Assembly (NCBI RefSeq): GCF_030160235.1
Contig: NZ_BSNY01000055.1
Span: 1-64,000, forward strand
Direction: 5' to 3'
Length of the DNA stretch: 64,000 bases
Source: Mesorhizobium huakuii
GTDB taxonomy: Bacteria; Pseudomonadota; Alphaproteobacteria; Rhizobiales; Rhizobiaceae
Notes under the pieces: generated by a model
Database searches by the model: none
What the model saw: the letters and a program-made list of their open reading frames with translations, nothing else
Told to the model about the DNA's origin: nothing
Program-made: the position numbers and the translations under genes
In this document: piece by piece, positions 34,215-42,858 of the stretch
Position numbering within the stretch: position 1 is the stretch's first letter
Layout of the letters: the number at the start of each line of letters is the position of its first letter

Positions 34215-35768
34215 CTAATCGGTGGTCAATGGCTGGAATCGGCCCGCTGGCGATGCCGCCAGTTCCGCCCAGTCGATCTCTTCCTCCAGCCGGTGATAGG
34301 CTTCGTCGCCGATCGTGCCGTTGCTGCGCAATTCCTCCAGCGTGTCGCGCTGGCGGTTGATGGCGTAGAGGCGCAGCCGGTCGTATTCGGTTGCCGCCTG
34401 TGCGTCTTCCGGGTTTTCCGCGATCACGCGCTGAGCCTCGTACTGCTCGCGCACGACAGCCGCCGCGGCCGATGTCTTGCGGCTCAGCACGTCGAGTGCG
34501 GCCTGCATGACGGCAACGCGCGCCTGCGCAACCTCATTGTCGACGGTTCTGTCGGGATCGAAGTTGAGTATCCGCAGCAGAGGCTTCAGCGTCATCCCCT
34601 GCAGCACCAGCGTGCCCAGAACCACCGCGAAGGCGGCAAGCACGATCGGGTCGCGTCCGGGAAAGCCGGCCGGCAGGGCAATGGCCACCACCAGCGTCAC
34701 CAGCCCCCGCATGCCGCACCAGCCGACCAGCACGGCGCCGCCAAATGTCGGCAAATCCCGCTTGCTGTCTTCGCCGCCGAGACGGGCAAACCATCGGATG
34801 ATCGCAACATAACTCGCCACCCAGACGAGGCGCGCCACGATGACGACAACCAGCACCGTCGCGGCAAACAGAAAGGCCTCGCCCTGCCCTTCGCCCGAAA
34901 GCCGGCCGACGATCGACCGTGCCTGCAGGCCCATCAGCACGAAAGCCAGCACGTTGAGAACGAACACCGCCGACTCCCAGACCGAATAGGTGCTGACACG
35001 ACGTCTCGCCGACATGCGGCGCGGCGCCCTGCGCGCAATCGTGATGGCGTAGACGACGATGGTGATGATGGCGGAAAGACCGAGCTTGTCGGCCAGTATC
35101 CACACGCCAAACGTCCCGGCGAACTGCACCACGGTGCTGCTCGCCGCATCCTCGATACGGGTTAGCGTCAGCAGCGAGAGGCGGCCAAGCAGATAACCGG
35201 CTATCAGGCTGCCGATCGTCGACAGCAGGATCACCGGAATGGCGTTGCTCAGCATGATGGAGCCGAGTGCCGCCGAAACCGCCAGCCGGTAGATCAAGAG
35301 CGCGGTGGCATCGTTGAGCAGGCTTTCTCCTTGCAGGATGGCGGTGATGCGGTGCGGCACCTTGAATTGCCCGAGAACGGCACTCGCCGCCACCGCATCG
35401 GGCGGCGCGACGATGGCGCCGAGCGCGATCGCCGCCGCGATCGGCAAGCCGGCCATCTTCCAGCCGACGAAGGCAACCACGACAGTGGTGAAGATGACGG
35501 CGCCAAGCGCCAAGAGCAGCAGCGACAGCCGGTAGCGCTTCAGGTCGCGCAGCGACGTGTCATAGGCTGCATCGAGAAGCACCGGCGCGATGAACAGGGC
35601 AAGCGCCAGTTCCGGATCGATCTCGATCATCGGTGCGCCAGGCACGAAGGCGATGCCAACCCCGGCCAGTGCCAGTAGCGACGGATAGGGGACCTCCAGC
35701 CGCCGCGACAGCGCCGTCAGCGCGACAGCCGTCAAAAGCAGGACAAGGGTGAGTTCAAAAAGGGCCAT
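34215..35768 (-). CDS. Na+/H+ antiporter, CPA1 (NhaP/NHE) family
   Basis: A 517-residue protein with about 12-13 transmembrane segments over residues 1-400 and a cytoplasmic C-terminal tail of about 120 residues. The transport core shows GAIVAPPDAVAASAVLG and ESLLNDATALLIYRL, whose Asp residues bind cation in NhaP/NHE proteins, and WCGMRGLVTLVVAIALP near the last segments. It probably exports sodium or potassium in exchange for protons for pH and salt balance. It is a single gene; flanking gaps of about 215-230 bases show no clear signals. Confidence 0.92.
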   Translation of the reverse strand: MALFELTLVLLLTAVALTALSRRLEVPYPSLLALAGVGIAFVPGAPMIEIDPELALALFIAPVLLDAAYDTSLRDLKRYRLSLLLLALGAVIFTTVVVAFVGWKMAGLPIAAAIALGAIVAPPDAVAASAVLGQFKVPHRITAILQGESLLNDATALLIYRLAVSAALGSIMLSNAIPVILLSTIGSLIAGYLLGRLSLLTLTRIEDAASSTVVQFAGTFGVWILADKLGLSAIITIVVYAITIARRAPRRMSARRRVSTYSVWESAVFVLNVLAFVLMGLQARSIVGRLSGEGQGEAFLFAATVLVVVIVARLVWVASYVAIIRWFARLGGEDSKRDLPTFGGAVLVGWCGMRGLVTLVVAIALPAGFPGRDPIVLAAFAVVLGTLVLQGMTLKPLLRILNFDPDRTVDNEVAQARVAVMQAALDVLSRKTSAAAAVVREQYEAQRVIAENPEDAQAATEYDRLRLYAINRQRDTLEELRSNGTIGDEAYHRLEEEIDWAELAASPAGRFQPLTTD

Positions 35769-35996
35769 GGCTCATCGTAGCGGCGAAGAGCAACGGTTGG
35801 CAGTACCCCGAGGCAGGATACTGTTGATTGTCGAAGCCTTGGCCTGCCCAGGGATTTAAAAGTGACCAACTGAGGGGCGGTGCCGACGGTTGGTTATGAC
35901 AGACACCGAACCCACGGCATCGAGGGTTGCGAGCATCGACGATCAAGATGCGTTGTTCGGCGCATCAGAGACCGCCGCGGAATGACGTTGGCTCCG

Positions 35997-37061
35997 CTAG
36001 TGCAAGACCAGCATGTCGCCCGATGAGAACGAAATCTCGGCCTTCTCGCCGACCGCCGGTGGCGGCGTGGCCGAGTTGTTGAATGTGTCGAGCGACACCG
36101 TATTGCCGCCGATGCCGACGCGGACCCGGATCACCGAGCCGAGGAAGTGCACTTCGGATATCTCTCCGGTCAGGCTGGAGTCACGGCCGGGCTGGCGGCC
36201 GAGCGAAATCGCCTCGGGCCGCAGCGCCAGCGACAGCGTGTCGCCGGACTTCGAGCCGTTGAGCTTGCCCTTGAGCGAGACTTCCTGCGTGTTGACCTGA
36301 ACCGTGCCGGCCGCGGCATCGGTGACCTTGCCTTCGAGCACGTTGAGCGTGCCGACGAAATTGGCGACGAATTTGGTCGCCGGCCGGTTGTAGATCTCGA
36401 ACGGCGTGGCGACCTGCTCGGCCTTGCCGCCATACATGACGGCGATGCGGTCGGAGATCGACAGCGCCTCTTCCTGGTCATGCGTGACGAAGATGGTGGT
36501 GATGCCGAGCTTCTTCTGGATCGAACGGATTTCCTCGCGCAGAGACACGCGCACCTTGGCATCCAGCGCCGACAGCGGCTCGTCGAGCAAAAGCAGCTTC
36601 GGCTTCGGCGCGATCGCACGCGCCAGCGCGATGCGCTGCTGCTGGCCGCCCGAGAGCTGGTAGGGATAGCGGTCGGCCATCTGCGGCAGCTTGATCATGT
36701 CGAGCATCTCGGCGACGCGCTTGTCGGCATCGGCCTTGTTCATGCCGGCAACCTTCAGCCCGAAGGCGATGTTCTGCGCCACGGTCAGGTTGGGAAACAG
36801 CGCGTAGGCCTGGAAGACCATGCCGACATTGCGCTGGTTGGGCTTCAGCCGCGTAATGTCCTTGCCGGCGACGACGATCTTGCCGGCCGACGGATCCTCG
36901 AAGCCGGCAACCATGCGCAGGACGGTGGTCTTGCCGCAACCGGACGGTCCGAGGAACGAGACGAACTCGCCCGGCTCGACATCGAGGCTGAAGTCCTGGA
37001 CCACGGTGTTGGAACCGTAGGACTTTCGCACGTGCTGGATGGACAGGAATGGCTCGGCCAT
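35997..37061 (-). CDS. ABC transporter ATP-binding protein (PotA/PhnT-type)
   Basis: A 354-residue ATPase: Walker A GPSGCGKTT (near 38), signature LSGGQQQRIALARAI (near 138), Walker B LLLLDEPLSALDAK (near 158), H-loop FVTHDQEEAL. The C-terminal TOBE_2 domain follows from about residue 280. This architecture is shared by spermidine, iron(III), sulfate and 2-aminoethylphosphonate importers. It is the last gene of a four-gene operon (binding protein, two permeases, ATPase) preceded by a PHO box, which favours a phosphorus compound. Confidence 0.92.
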   Translation of the reverse strand: MAEPFLSIQHVRKSYGSNTVVQDFSLDVEPGEFVSFLGPSGCGKTTVLRMVAGFEDPSAGKIVVAGKDITRLKPNQRNVGMVFQAYALFPNLTVAQNIAFGLKVAGMNKADADKRVAEMLDMIKLPQMADRYPYQLSGGQQQRIALARAIAPKPKLLLLDEPLSALDAKVRVSLREEIRSIQKKLGITTIFVTHDQEEALSISDRIAVMYGGKAEQVATPFEIYNRPATKFVANFVGTLNVLEGKVTDAAAGTVQVNTQEVSLKGKLNGSKSGDTLSLALRPEAISLGRQPGRDSSLTGEISEVHFLGSVIRVRVGIGGNTVSLDTFNNSATPPPAVGEKAEISFSSGDMLVLH

Positions 37062-37076
37062 GGCTTTTCTCTCAGG

Positions 37077-37868
37077 TCAATTCGGGCGGTTCGACGACTT
37101 CGGCGCGAACCGGGACAGGATCTGGATGAGCGACATACAGCCCCAGGTAATGGCGAAGGCGATGATGGCAAGGGCTGCCGGTTCATAGGCGCGGTTCGCG
37201 CCGATGTTCTGCAGGTACGGCCCAAAGGCCGGGCGGTTGAGCAGGCTGGCCATGGTGAACTCGCCAATGACGATTGCGAAGGTCAGGAAGGCACCCGACA
37301 GCACGGCGATCAGCACATTGGGCAGGATGACGCGGCCGATGATCGTGCCCCAGCCGGCGCCCAGGATCTGCGCTGCTTCCGTCAAGGTCCGCACGTCGAT
37401 GGTGCGCAGCCCGGTATCGACGGCACGATACATGTAAGGCAGTGCCAGCGTTGCATAGCCGATCACCAGCAAGGCATTGGCGCCCATGTTGCTACCAAGG
37501 AACGGCAGCGGCGAATTCGAGCCGTACATCCTGATATAGCCGAAAACGATGACGATGGCCGGAATGACCAGCGGCAAGAGCGTGATGAATTCGACGACCG
37601 GCCTGAGCTGCGGCAGACGCAGCCGGATCCAGTAGGCCGCCGGCACGACGACCAGCACACCAAGGATGATGGTGAAGATCGCGGCGACCACCGAATACAG
37701 GAAGGTCGACTGGAAGCGCGCGTCGCCCAGCACGATCTGATAGGCATCGAAGGAATGGACGCCGCGGCGCATGCGCAGCGAGAATTCGACCGTCGCCGCC
37801 AGCGGGATGAAGAAATACGCCGCACCCACGATGAAGACGACCCAGGCCCAGAATTTTCCCGACTTCAT
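37077..37868 (-). CDS. ABC transporter permease (second)
   Basis: A 263-residue inner-membrane permease of the BPD family with six hydrophobic segments, the first at WAWVVFIVGAAYFFIPLAATV. The EAA loop reads DVRTLTEAAQILGAGWGTIIGRVILP. The start at 37868 overlaps the stop of the first permease by 4 bases (ATGA), so the pair is translationally coupled. The size and pairing fit PhnV/PotC-type permeases. The gene lies 15 bases before the ATPase gene. Confidence 0.92.
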   Translation of the reverse strand: MKSGKFWAWVVFIVGAAYFFIPLAATVEFSLRMRRGVHSFDAYQIVLGDARFQSTFLYSVVAAIFTIILGVLVVVPAAYWIRLRLPQLRPVVEFITLLPLVIPAIVIVFGYIRMYGSNSPLPFLGSNMGANALLVIGYATLALPYMYRAVDTGLRTIDVRTLTEAAQILGAGWGTIIGRVILPNVLIAVLSGAFLTFAIVIGEFTMASLLNRPAFGPYLQNIGANRAYEPAALAIIAFAITWGCMSLIQILSRFAPKSSNRPN

Positions 37869-38782
37869 TTCAGCCACCTTTCGGAGCGAGTCCGGAACCA
37901 GATGTAGAAGACATTGGCCAGGCCGGTGATGACGATCATGCCGAAGGCGATGGCGTAGCCGAGCTGCGGATTGTGCAACACGTCGCCATTGATCTGCGAG
38001 TAGAGCTTGATGGGGACGATGTTGAGCGCCGGGCCGGCAAACGCGTAGGCCGTGGCAATGGCGCCAAAGGCATTGGCGAAGAGAAGAATGACGGTGCCGA
38101 GGAAGCTCGGCCATATCACCGGGATGACCACCATGCGCCAATACTGCGCCTGCGTAGCGCCGAGCGTGGCCGCCGCCTCGCCCCATTCCTTCTTCAACCC
38201 GTCGATGGCCGGCACGATGATGACCACCATCAGCGGGATCTGGAAGAACAGGTAGACCGCGATCAGGCCCGATGTGGTGAGGAAATTGAAGCCCATTGCG
38301 TAGATGTTGATGTTGAGGACATCACGCAGAAGCGTCGTGACGATGCCGACGCGGCCGAGCGTGGCCAGGAAGGCGAAGGCCAGCGGCAGGCCGGCGAAAT
38401 TCGAGGCGACTCCGGAGAAAGTCAGGGTCGCGGAGCGCGTCCAGCTTGGCAGTCCGCCGCGCACGATGGCGATGGCTATTGCCAGCCCGGCAAACGCGCC
38501 GATGATGGCCGACCAGAAACTGATCTTGATCGAAACCCAGTAGGAACTGCTGATCGACGGATCGCTGACCAGCTGCAGAATGTTGTCGAACGTAAGCTGA
38601 CCATCACTGTTCTGGAAAGCCCCGATCACGAGATAGATCGTGGGCAGGATCAGGAACATCAGCGCGAAGATGAAGAAGGGCGCCACGCCGATCCATTGCG
38701 TCGGCAGACGAAATGCGGTCGCCTCGTTGGGCGGCGCGGGCTTGGAGGCAATCGTTCGATTTGAAAGCGTAAGATCGGTCAT
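37865..38782 (-). CDS. ABC transporter permease (first)
   Basis: A 305-residue permease of the PotB/PhnU type. A short N-terminal cytoplasmic extension is followed by the first hydrophobic segment at IGVAPFFIFALMFLILPTIYL and five more. The EAA loop is DGLKKEWGEAAATLGATQAQYW. It lies 64 bases downstream of the binding-protein gene, beyond an 8-bp GC-rich hairpin, and overlaps the second permease. With it, it forms the membrane channel of the PHO-box operon. Confidence 0.92.
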   Translation of the reverse strand: MTDLTLSNRTIASKPAPPNEATAFRLPTQWIGVAPFFIFALMFLILPTIYLVIGAFQNSDGQLTFDNILQLVSDPSISSSYWVSIKISFWSAIIGAFAGLAIAIAIVRGGLPSWTRSATLTFSGVASNFAGLPLAFAFLATLGRVGIVTTLLRDVLNINIYAMGFNFLTTSGLIAVYLFFQIPLMVVIIVPAIDGLKKEWGEAAATLGATQAQYWRMVVIPVIWPSFLGTVILLFANAFGAIATAYAFAGPALNIVPIKLYSQINGDVLHNPQLGYAIAFGMIVITGLANVFYIWFRTRSERWLK

Positions 38783-38809
38783 GCGCCGGCTACCGTCTTC
38801 GAGGAAAGG

Positions 38810-38833
38810 CCGGGCGGCCTTGCGACCGCCCGG
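38810..38833 (-). terminator. Intercistronic hairpin after the binding-protein gene
   Basis: CCGGGCGG / CCGCCCGG with an 8-base loop lies 14 bases after the binding-protein stop and is followed on the minus strand by CCTTTCC. It probably reduces read-through into the permease genes or stabilises the upstream mRNA. Confidence 0.55.
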
Positions 38834-38846
38834 TGGATTTCAAGTG

Positions 38847-39953
38847 CTACTTGACGTTGGCGCCGACAACGGCGTCCCAGTTCTTGCTGATGGCTTCCTT
38901 GGCCTTGCCCTGCTCGTCGAGCGTCGGGAACGCGGCGGCGGCATAGGATTCCGCCGGCGGCAACTTGGCCAGCACATCCGCCGGGATCTTGCCGTTCTTG
39001 GCGAGATCGTTGAAGCGGATCGGGTGGCAATAGCCCTTCAGCCAGCCGATCTGGCCTTCGTCGGAATAGAGGTATTCCATCCACAGCTTGGCAGCGTTCG
39101 GGTGCGGCGCGAAGGCGCTGATCGCCTGCACGTAGACACCGGCGACGACGCCCGTCTTCGGCACGATGACGTCGACGGGCGGGTTGCCCTTCAGCGTGTC
39201 GCGGCCAGCAAGCGCGTTGTAGTCCCAGTTGATCAGGATCGGCGTCTGGCCCTGGGCGAGTGTTGCCGGCTTGCCGACGACCGGGACGAAGTTACCGGCG
39301 GCGTTGAGCTTCTTGAAGAAGTCGAGGCCAGCCTTGCCGGCGGCTTCACCGGCAGCGGCGCCCGTCGACAGGCCGGAGGCGTACACCGCCTGGATGGCCT
39401 GGTTCGAAGCACGCGGATCACCGGCGACGGCTACGGCGTTGGCGAATTCCGGCTTCAGGAGATCGGCCCAGTCCTTCGGCGATTCCTTGATCAGGTCCTT
39501 GTTCACCATGAACGACAGAACGCCGTAATAGTCGCCGTACCAGGCGCCATCGGCATCCTTGGCGCTGTCTGGGATCGAGTCCCAGGTCGATACCTTGTAA
39601 GGCATCAGCAGGCCGTCGGCCTTGGCGGTCGGGCCGAAGGACAGGCCGACGTCGATGACGTCGGGAGCCTGCGGGCCCTTGTTGTCCTTGTTGGCCTTGA
39701 TCGCCTCGACCTCGTCGCCGGAGCCGGCATCGGGGTTGAGCTCGTTGATGGTGATTTCCGGATACTTCGCCTTGAAGCCGGCGATGACGTCGCCGTAACC
39801 GCACCAGTCATGCGGCAGCGCGATGGTGGTGAGCTGGCCTTCAGCCTTCGCGGCCTTGACGAGATCGTCCAGCGAAGCCGCGGACGAAATCACCGACGAC
39901 ACTATAAGGGTCGCGGCCGAGAGGGAAAGCACCTTCCCCGTGAATTTGAACAT
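38847..39953 (-). CDS. ABC transporter periplasmic binding protein (AfuA/PhnS-like)
   Basis: A 368-residue extracellular binding protein. The signal peptide is about residues 1-26 (MFKFTGKVLSLSAATLIVSS... ending SSAAS). The mature part begins LDDLVKAAKAEGQLTTIALP, as in iron/spermidine/2-aminoethylphosphonate-type family 1 proteins. The ATG at 39953 has GGAGAG just upstream; an additional 19 upstream codons are open but unsupported. A PHO box lies 58 bases before the start. Ligand choices are an organophosphonate, a phosphate ester or, without the regulatory clue, iron or polyamine. Confidence 0.88.
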   Translation of the reverse strand: MFKFTGKVLSLSAATLIVSSVISSAASLDDLVKAAKAEGQLTTIALPHDWCGYGDVIAGFKAKYPEITINELNPDAGSGDEVEAIKANKDNKGPQAPDVIDVGLSFGPTAKADGLLMPYKVSTWDSIPDSAKDADGAWYGDYYGVLSFMVNKDLIKESPKDWADLLKPEFANAVAVAGDPRASNQAIQAVYASGLSTGAAAGEAAGKAGLDFFKKLNAAGNFVPVVGKPATLAQGQTPILINWDYNALAGRDTLKGNPPVDVIVPKTGVVAGVYVQAISAFAPHPNAAKLWMEYLYSDEGQIGWLKGYCHPIRFNDLAKNGKIPADVLAKLPPAESYAAAAFPTLDEQGKAKEAISKNWDAVVGANVK

Positions 39954-40010
39954 GTGTTCTCTCCGTTGAACTGACGCCGTTGGACGCCTGCGATGCGGTA
40001 TCGTTTTCAT

Positions 40011-40039
40011 GTGACAGCCAGATGAAAGCTTTATGAAAC
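40011..40039 (-). promoter_or_regulatory. PHO box (PhoB-binding site) upstream of the ABC operon
   Basis: On the minus strand three heptamers recur every 11 bases: GTTTCAT, AAAG spacer, CTTTCAT, CTGG spacer, CTGTCAC. The consensus PHO half-repeat is CTGTCAT with 4-base spacers; matches are 5/7, 6/7 and 6/7. The last repeat lies 58 bases before the binding-protein start, with GATACC as a possible -10 about 8 bases further. PhoB activation under phosphate limitation is expected. Confidence 0.75.
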
Positions 40040-40195
40040 CATTGGCCGGCAGCAGAAAAAGTTAACTCTTTTTAACGGGCTGTAGCAATTAGCCATCACT
40101 TATTTTTCCGGCTAATCACTTTCCGCCTTGCATTTCATCCTTTCCCCCTTGGTTAGCCCTGATTTCCAAATCAATTTTCGGCAATGACGATGCCG

Positions 40196-41368
40196 TCAGA
40201 TCGTGCCGGCGATAGCGTTTTCCAGCAGCGTCAGCGCTGCCTTCTTGGTCAGCTTGACCGGGTTGCCGCCAGCCGTCGGATCGACCACCGCCATGTCGGC
40301 GATCAGCGCCTTGCGCTTCTTGTCCATGTCGAGCCCCTTGATCAGGCCCGGCAGCGCGTGCGGCACCTTCAACTCCTTGCGCAGCTTGATGATCGCCTTG
40401 GCGAACCCGTCGAAGCCGCCCTTGATGCCGCAATAGGCGGCGAGCCGGGCGATACGCTCCTCGATGGAGTCACGGTTGAAGGCGAGCACATAGGGCATGA
40501 ACACCGCATTGGTCATGCCGTGATGGGTGTCGTAGAGCGCGCCGATCGGGTGCGACAGCGAGTGGATGGCACCCAGTCCCTTCTGGAAAGCGGCCGCGCC
40601 CATGGCGGCCGCGCTCATCATATGGGCGCGCGCGACCAAGTCCTTGCCGTTGGCATAGGCCTTCGGCAGGTTCTCGAACACCAGCCGGATGCCTTCCACC
40701 GCGATGCCGTCGGCCATCGGATGGTAACCCGGCGCGCAATAGGCCTCGAGGCAGTGGGCAAGCGCATCCATGCCGGTGCCGGCGGTGATGAAGGCGGGCA
40801 TGCCGACCGACAGTTCCGGATCGGCGATGACGATCGCCGGCAGGAGCTTCGGATGGAAGATGACCTTCTTGGTGTGCGTCTCCTCATTGGTGATGACGCC
40901 GGCGCGGCCGACTTCCGAGCCGGTGCCGGCCGTGGTCGGCACGGCGATGATCGGCGCGATCGCATCCGAATTGGCGCGCGTCCACCAATCGCCGACATCC
41001 TCGAAATCCCACACCGGCCGCGTCTGGCCGGCCTGGAAGGCGATCAGCTTGCCGAGATCGAGCGCCGAGCCGCCGCCGAAGGCGATGACGCCGTCATGCT
41101 TGCCCTTCTTGTACACGGCGATGCCGGCGGTGAGGTTGGAATCGACCGGGTTGGGCTTCACCTCGGAAAACACGCCGTAAGGCACCTTGGCATCGTCGAG
41201 GATTTTCAGCGTCGAAGCGACGACCGGCAGTTTCGCCAGGCCCGGATCGGTGACGAAGAGCGGCCGCTTGATACCGGCGGCCGCGAGCACCTCAGGCAGT
41301 TCCTGAATGCGCCCGGCGCCGAAGCGGACGGTGGTGGGGTAGTTCCATTTGGAGATGAGCTTGGACAT
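40196..41368 (-). CDS. Iron-containing alcohol dehydrogenase
   Basis: A 390-residue group III (Fe-dependent) dehydrogenase. NAD binding shows GGGSALDLGKLIA (near 98-110) and PTTAGTGSEVGRAGVI (near 144-159). The metal ligands lie in the Asp of ADPELSVGMP and the His residues of DALAHCLEAYCAPG, HSLSHPIGALYDTHHG. It is the last gene of the minus-strand operon with glutamine-synthetase-like and aldehyde dehydrogenase genes, 17 bases after the latter. It probably oxidises the alcohol group of a gamma-glutamylated amino-alcohol or reduces the matching aldehyde. Confidence 0.92.
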   Translation of the reverse strand: MSKLISKWNYPTTVRFGAGRIQELPEVLAAAGIKRPLFVTDPGLAKLPVVASTLKILDDAKVPYGVFSEVKPNPVDSNLTAGIAVYKKGKHDGVIAFGGGSALDLGKLIAFQAGQTRPVWDFEDVGDWWTRANSDAIAPIIAVPTTAGTGSEVGRAGVITNEETHTKKVIFHPKLLPAIVIADPELSVGMPAFITAGTGMDALAHCLEAYCAPGYHPMADGIAVEGIRLVFENLPKAYANGKDLVARAHMMSAAAMGAAAFQKGLGAIHSLSHPIGALYDTHHGMTNAVFMPYVLAFNRDSIEERIARLAAYCGIKGGFDGFAKAIIKLRKELKVPHALPGLIKGLDMDKKRKALIADMAVVDPTAGGNPVKLTKKAALTLLENAIAGTI

Positions 41369-41385
41369 TTTTGTCTTTCGATAAA

Positions 41386-42774
41386 TCAGATGGCTTCGCG
41401 CAGGTGGAAGGATTTCGGCCGGGTCAGATTGTCATAGCCGATGGCCGACAGTCCCGCGCCCTTGCCGGTGTCCTTGACGCCGGTCCAGACCAGCGCCGGA
41501 TCGAGATAGTCGCAGCGGTTCATGAACACCGTGCCGGTTTCGACGCGGTTGCCGATCGCCACGGCGTGTTCGGTATCGCGGGTCCAGATCGAGGCGGTCA
41601 ACCCATAGGCGCTGTCGTTCATCAGCGCGATCGCCTCCTCGTCATTGCGCACCTTCATGATGCCGACGATCGGGCCAAAGCTTTCCTCGCGCATGACGCT
41701 CATCTGGTGGTCGACTTCGGTCAGCACTTCCGGCGCGAGATAGGGCGAACCGGCCTTGTCGTCAGCCACCTTCATGTTGATGTGCGCCTTGGCGCCCTTG
41801 CGCAGCGCTTCGGCCTTTTGCTCGCGGATCAGGTCGGCAAAGCGCGCCTGCGCCATCGGCCCCATCGTCGTTGCCTGTTCCAGCGGATTACCGACGACAT
41901 AGTTCTTCGTCTCGGCGATGAAGCCTTCGACGAATTCGTCATAGACCTTCTCGTGCACATAGACGCGTTCGATGCCGCAACAGCACTGGCCGGAATTGTA
42001 GAAGGCACCGTCGACCAGATTGGCAACCGCATGGTCCATCTTGGCGTCGGGCAGCACATAGGCCGGGTCCTTGCCGCCAAGCTCGAGGCCGAGCGTCATG
42101 AAAGTGCCTGCCGCCGCCTTTTCGATGGCGCGGCCCCCGCCGACCGAACCGGTAAAGTTCACATGGTCGATCTTGCCGGAACCGAGCAGCTTTTCGGTCT
42201 GCGCATGGTTGAGCACGACATTCTGGAACACGCCCTTTGGCAGGCCCGCTTTGTCGAAGGCCTGTTGAAAACGCTCGCCGACGAGCAGCGTCTGCGCCGC
42301 GTGCTTGAGGATGACGGCGTTGCCGGCCATCAGCGCCGGCACGATGGTGTTGACGGCGGTCAGGTAAGGATAATTCCACGGCGCGATCACCATGACGACG
42401 CCGAGCGCATCCTTCTTCACATAGCGGCGAAACCCATCCTTCGGGTTTGAGGCCGGCACGGATTTCAGCGCCTGTTCGGCGATCTCGACCATGTAATTGG
42501 TACGTTCCTTGACGCCGCCGAACTCGCCGCCATAGCGCACCGGCCGCCCCATCTGCCAGGCGATCTCCGGCACGATCTCGTCGGTCATCGCCACCAGCGC
42601 TTCGAGCATCGCCAGCATGTACTTGCCGCGCTCGACGATCGGTACCTGGGCCCACTTCTCCTGCGCCGCCTTGGCGCGCTCGACCGCGGCATTGACCGCC
42701 TGGTCCGTTGCCACGGGCCGCTCGGCGTAGATCTTGCCATCGATGGGGGATTTCAACTTGACCGTTTCGGTCAT
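41386..42774 (-). CDS. NAD(P)-dependent aldehyde dehydrogenase
   Basis: A 462-residue ALDH superfamily protein. The catalytic Cys is C265 in FYNSGQCCCGIERV, the general base is the Glu in LGLELGGKDP (near 231), and the cofactor phrase is APWNYPYLTAVNTIVPAL (131-148). The ribosome site AGGACTGAAGGA precedes the ATG. It sits between the glutamine-synthetase-like gene and the iron alcohol dehydrogenase. The operon context suggests oxidation of a gamma-glutamyl-amino-aldehyde, as PuuC does in putrescine breakdown. Confidence 0.93.
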   Translation of the reverse strand: MTETVKLKSPIDGKIYAERPVATDQAVNAAVERAKAAQEKWAQVPIVERGKYMLAMLEALVAMTDEIVPEIAWQMGRPVRYGGEFGGVKERTNYMVEIAEQALKSVPASNPKDGFRRYVKKDALGVVMVIAPWNYPYLTAVNTIVPALMAGNAVILKHAAQTLLVGERFQQAFDKAGLPKGVFQNVVLNHAQTEKLLGSGKIDHVNFTGSVGGGRAIEKAAAGTFMTLGLELGGKDPAYVLPDAKMDHAVANLVDGAFYNSGQCCCGIERVYVHEKVYDEFVEGFIAETKNYVVGNPLEQATTMGPMAQARFADLIREQKAEALRKGAKAHINMKVADDKAGSPYLAPEVLTEVDHQMSVMREESFGPIVGIMKVRNDEEAIALMNDSAYGLTASIWTRDTEHAVAIGNRVETGTVFMNRCDYLDPALVWTGVKDTGKGAGLSAIGYDNLTRPKSFHLREAI

Positions 42775-42813
42775 TCCTTCAGTCCTCGCACTTCATGAAA
42801 TCTTGGTTTTGAC

Positions 42814-42847
42814 GCCGCCCGCCATCCTGCGATGGCCAGGGGGCGGC
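42814..42847 (-). other. Intercistronic hairpin between ligase and ALDH genes
   Basis: A long stem forms from GCCGCCC (42814-42820) with GGGCGGC (42841-42847) and GCCATC (42821-42826) with GATGGC (42831-42836), interrupted by a 4-base bulge. No T-run follows on the minus strand, so an mRNA-processing or stabilising role is more likely than termination. Confidence 0.5.
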
Positions 42848-42858
42848 GCCGACATTGC

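Noticed and set aside
40056-40073. AAAAAG-TTAACT-CTTTTT dyad as terminator of the ABC operon or operator.
   Set aside because: It lies upstream of the binding-protein gene, the stem is almost pure A-T and would be weak, and no gene ends into it closely. The nearby PHO box explains the regulation better.
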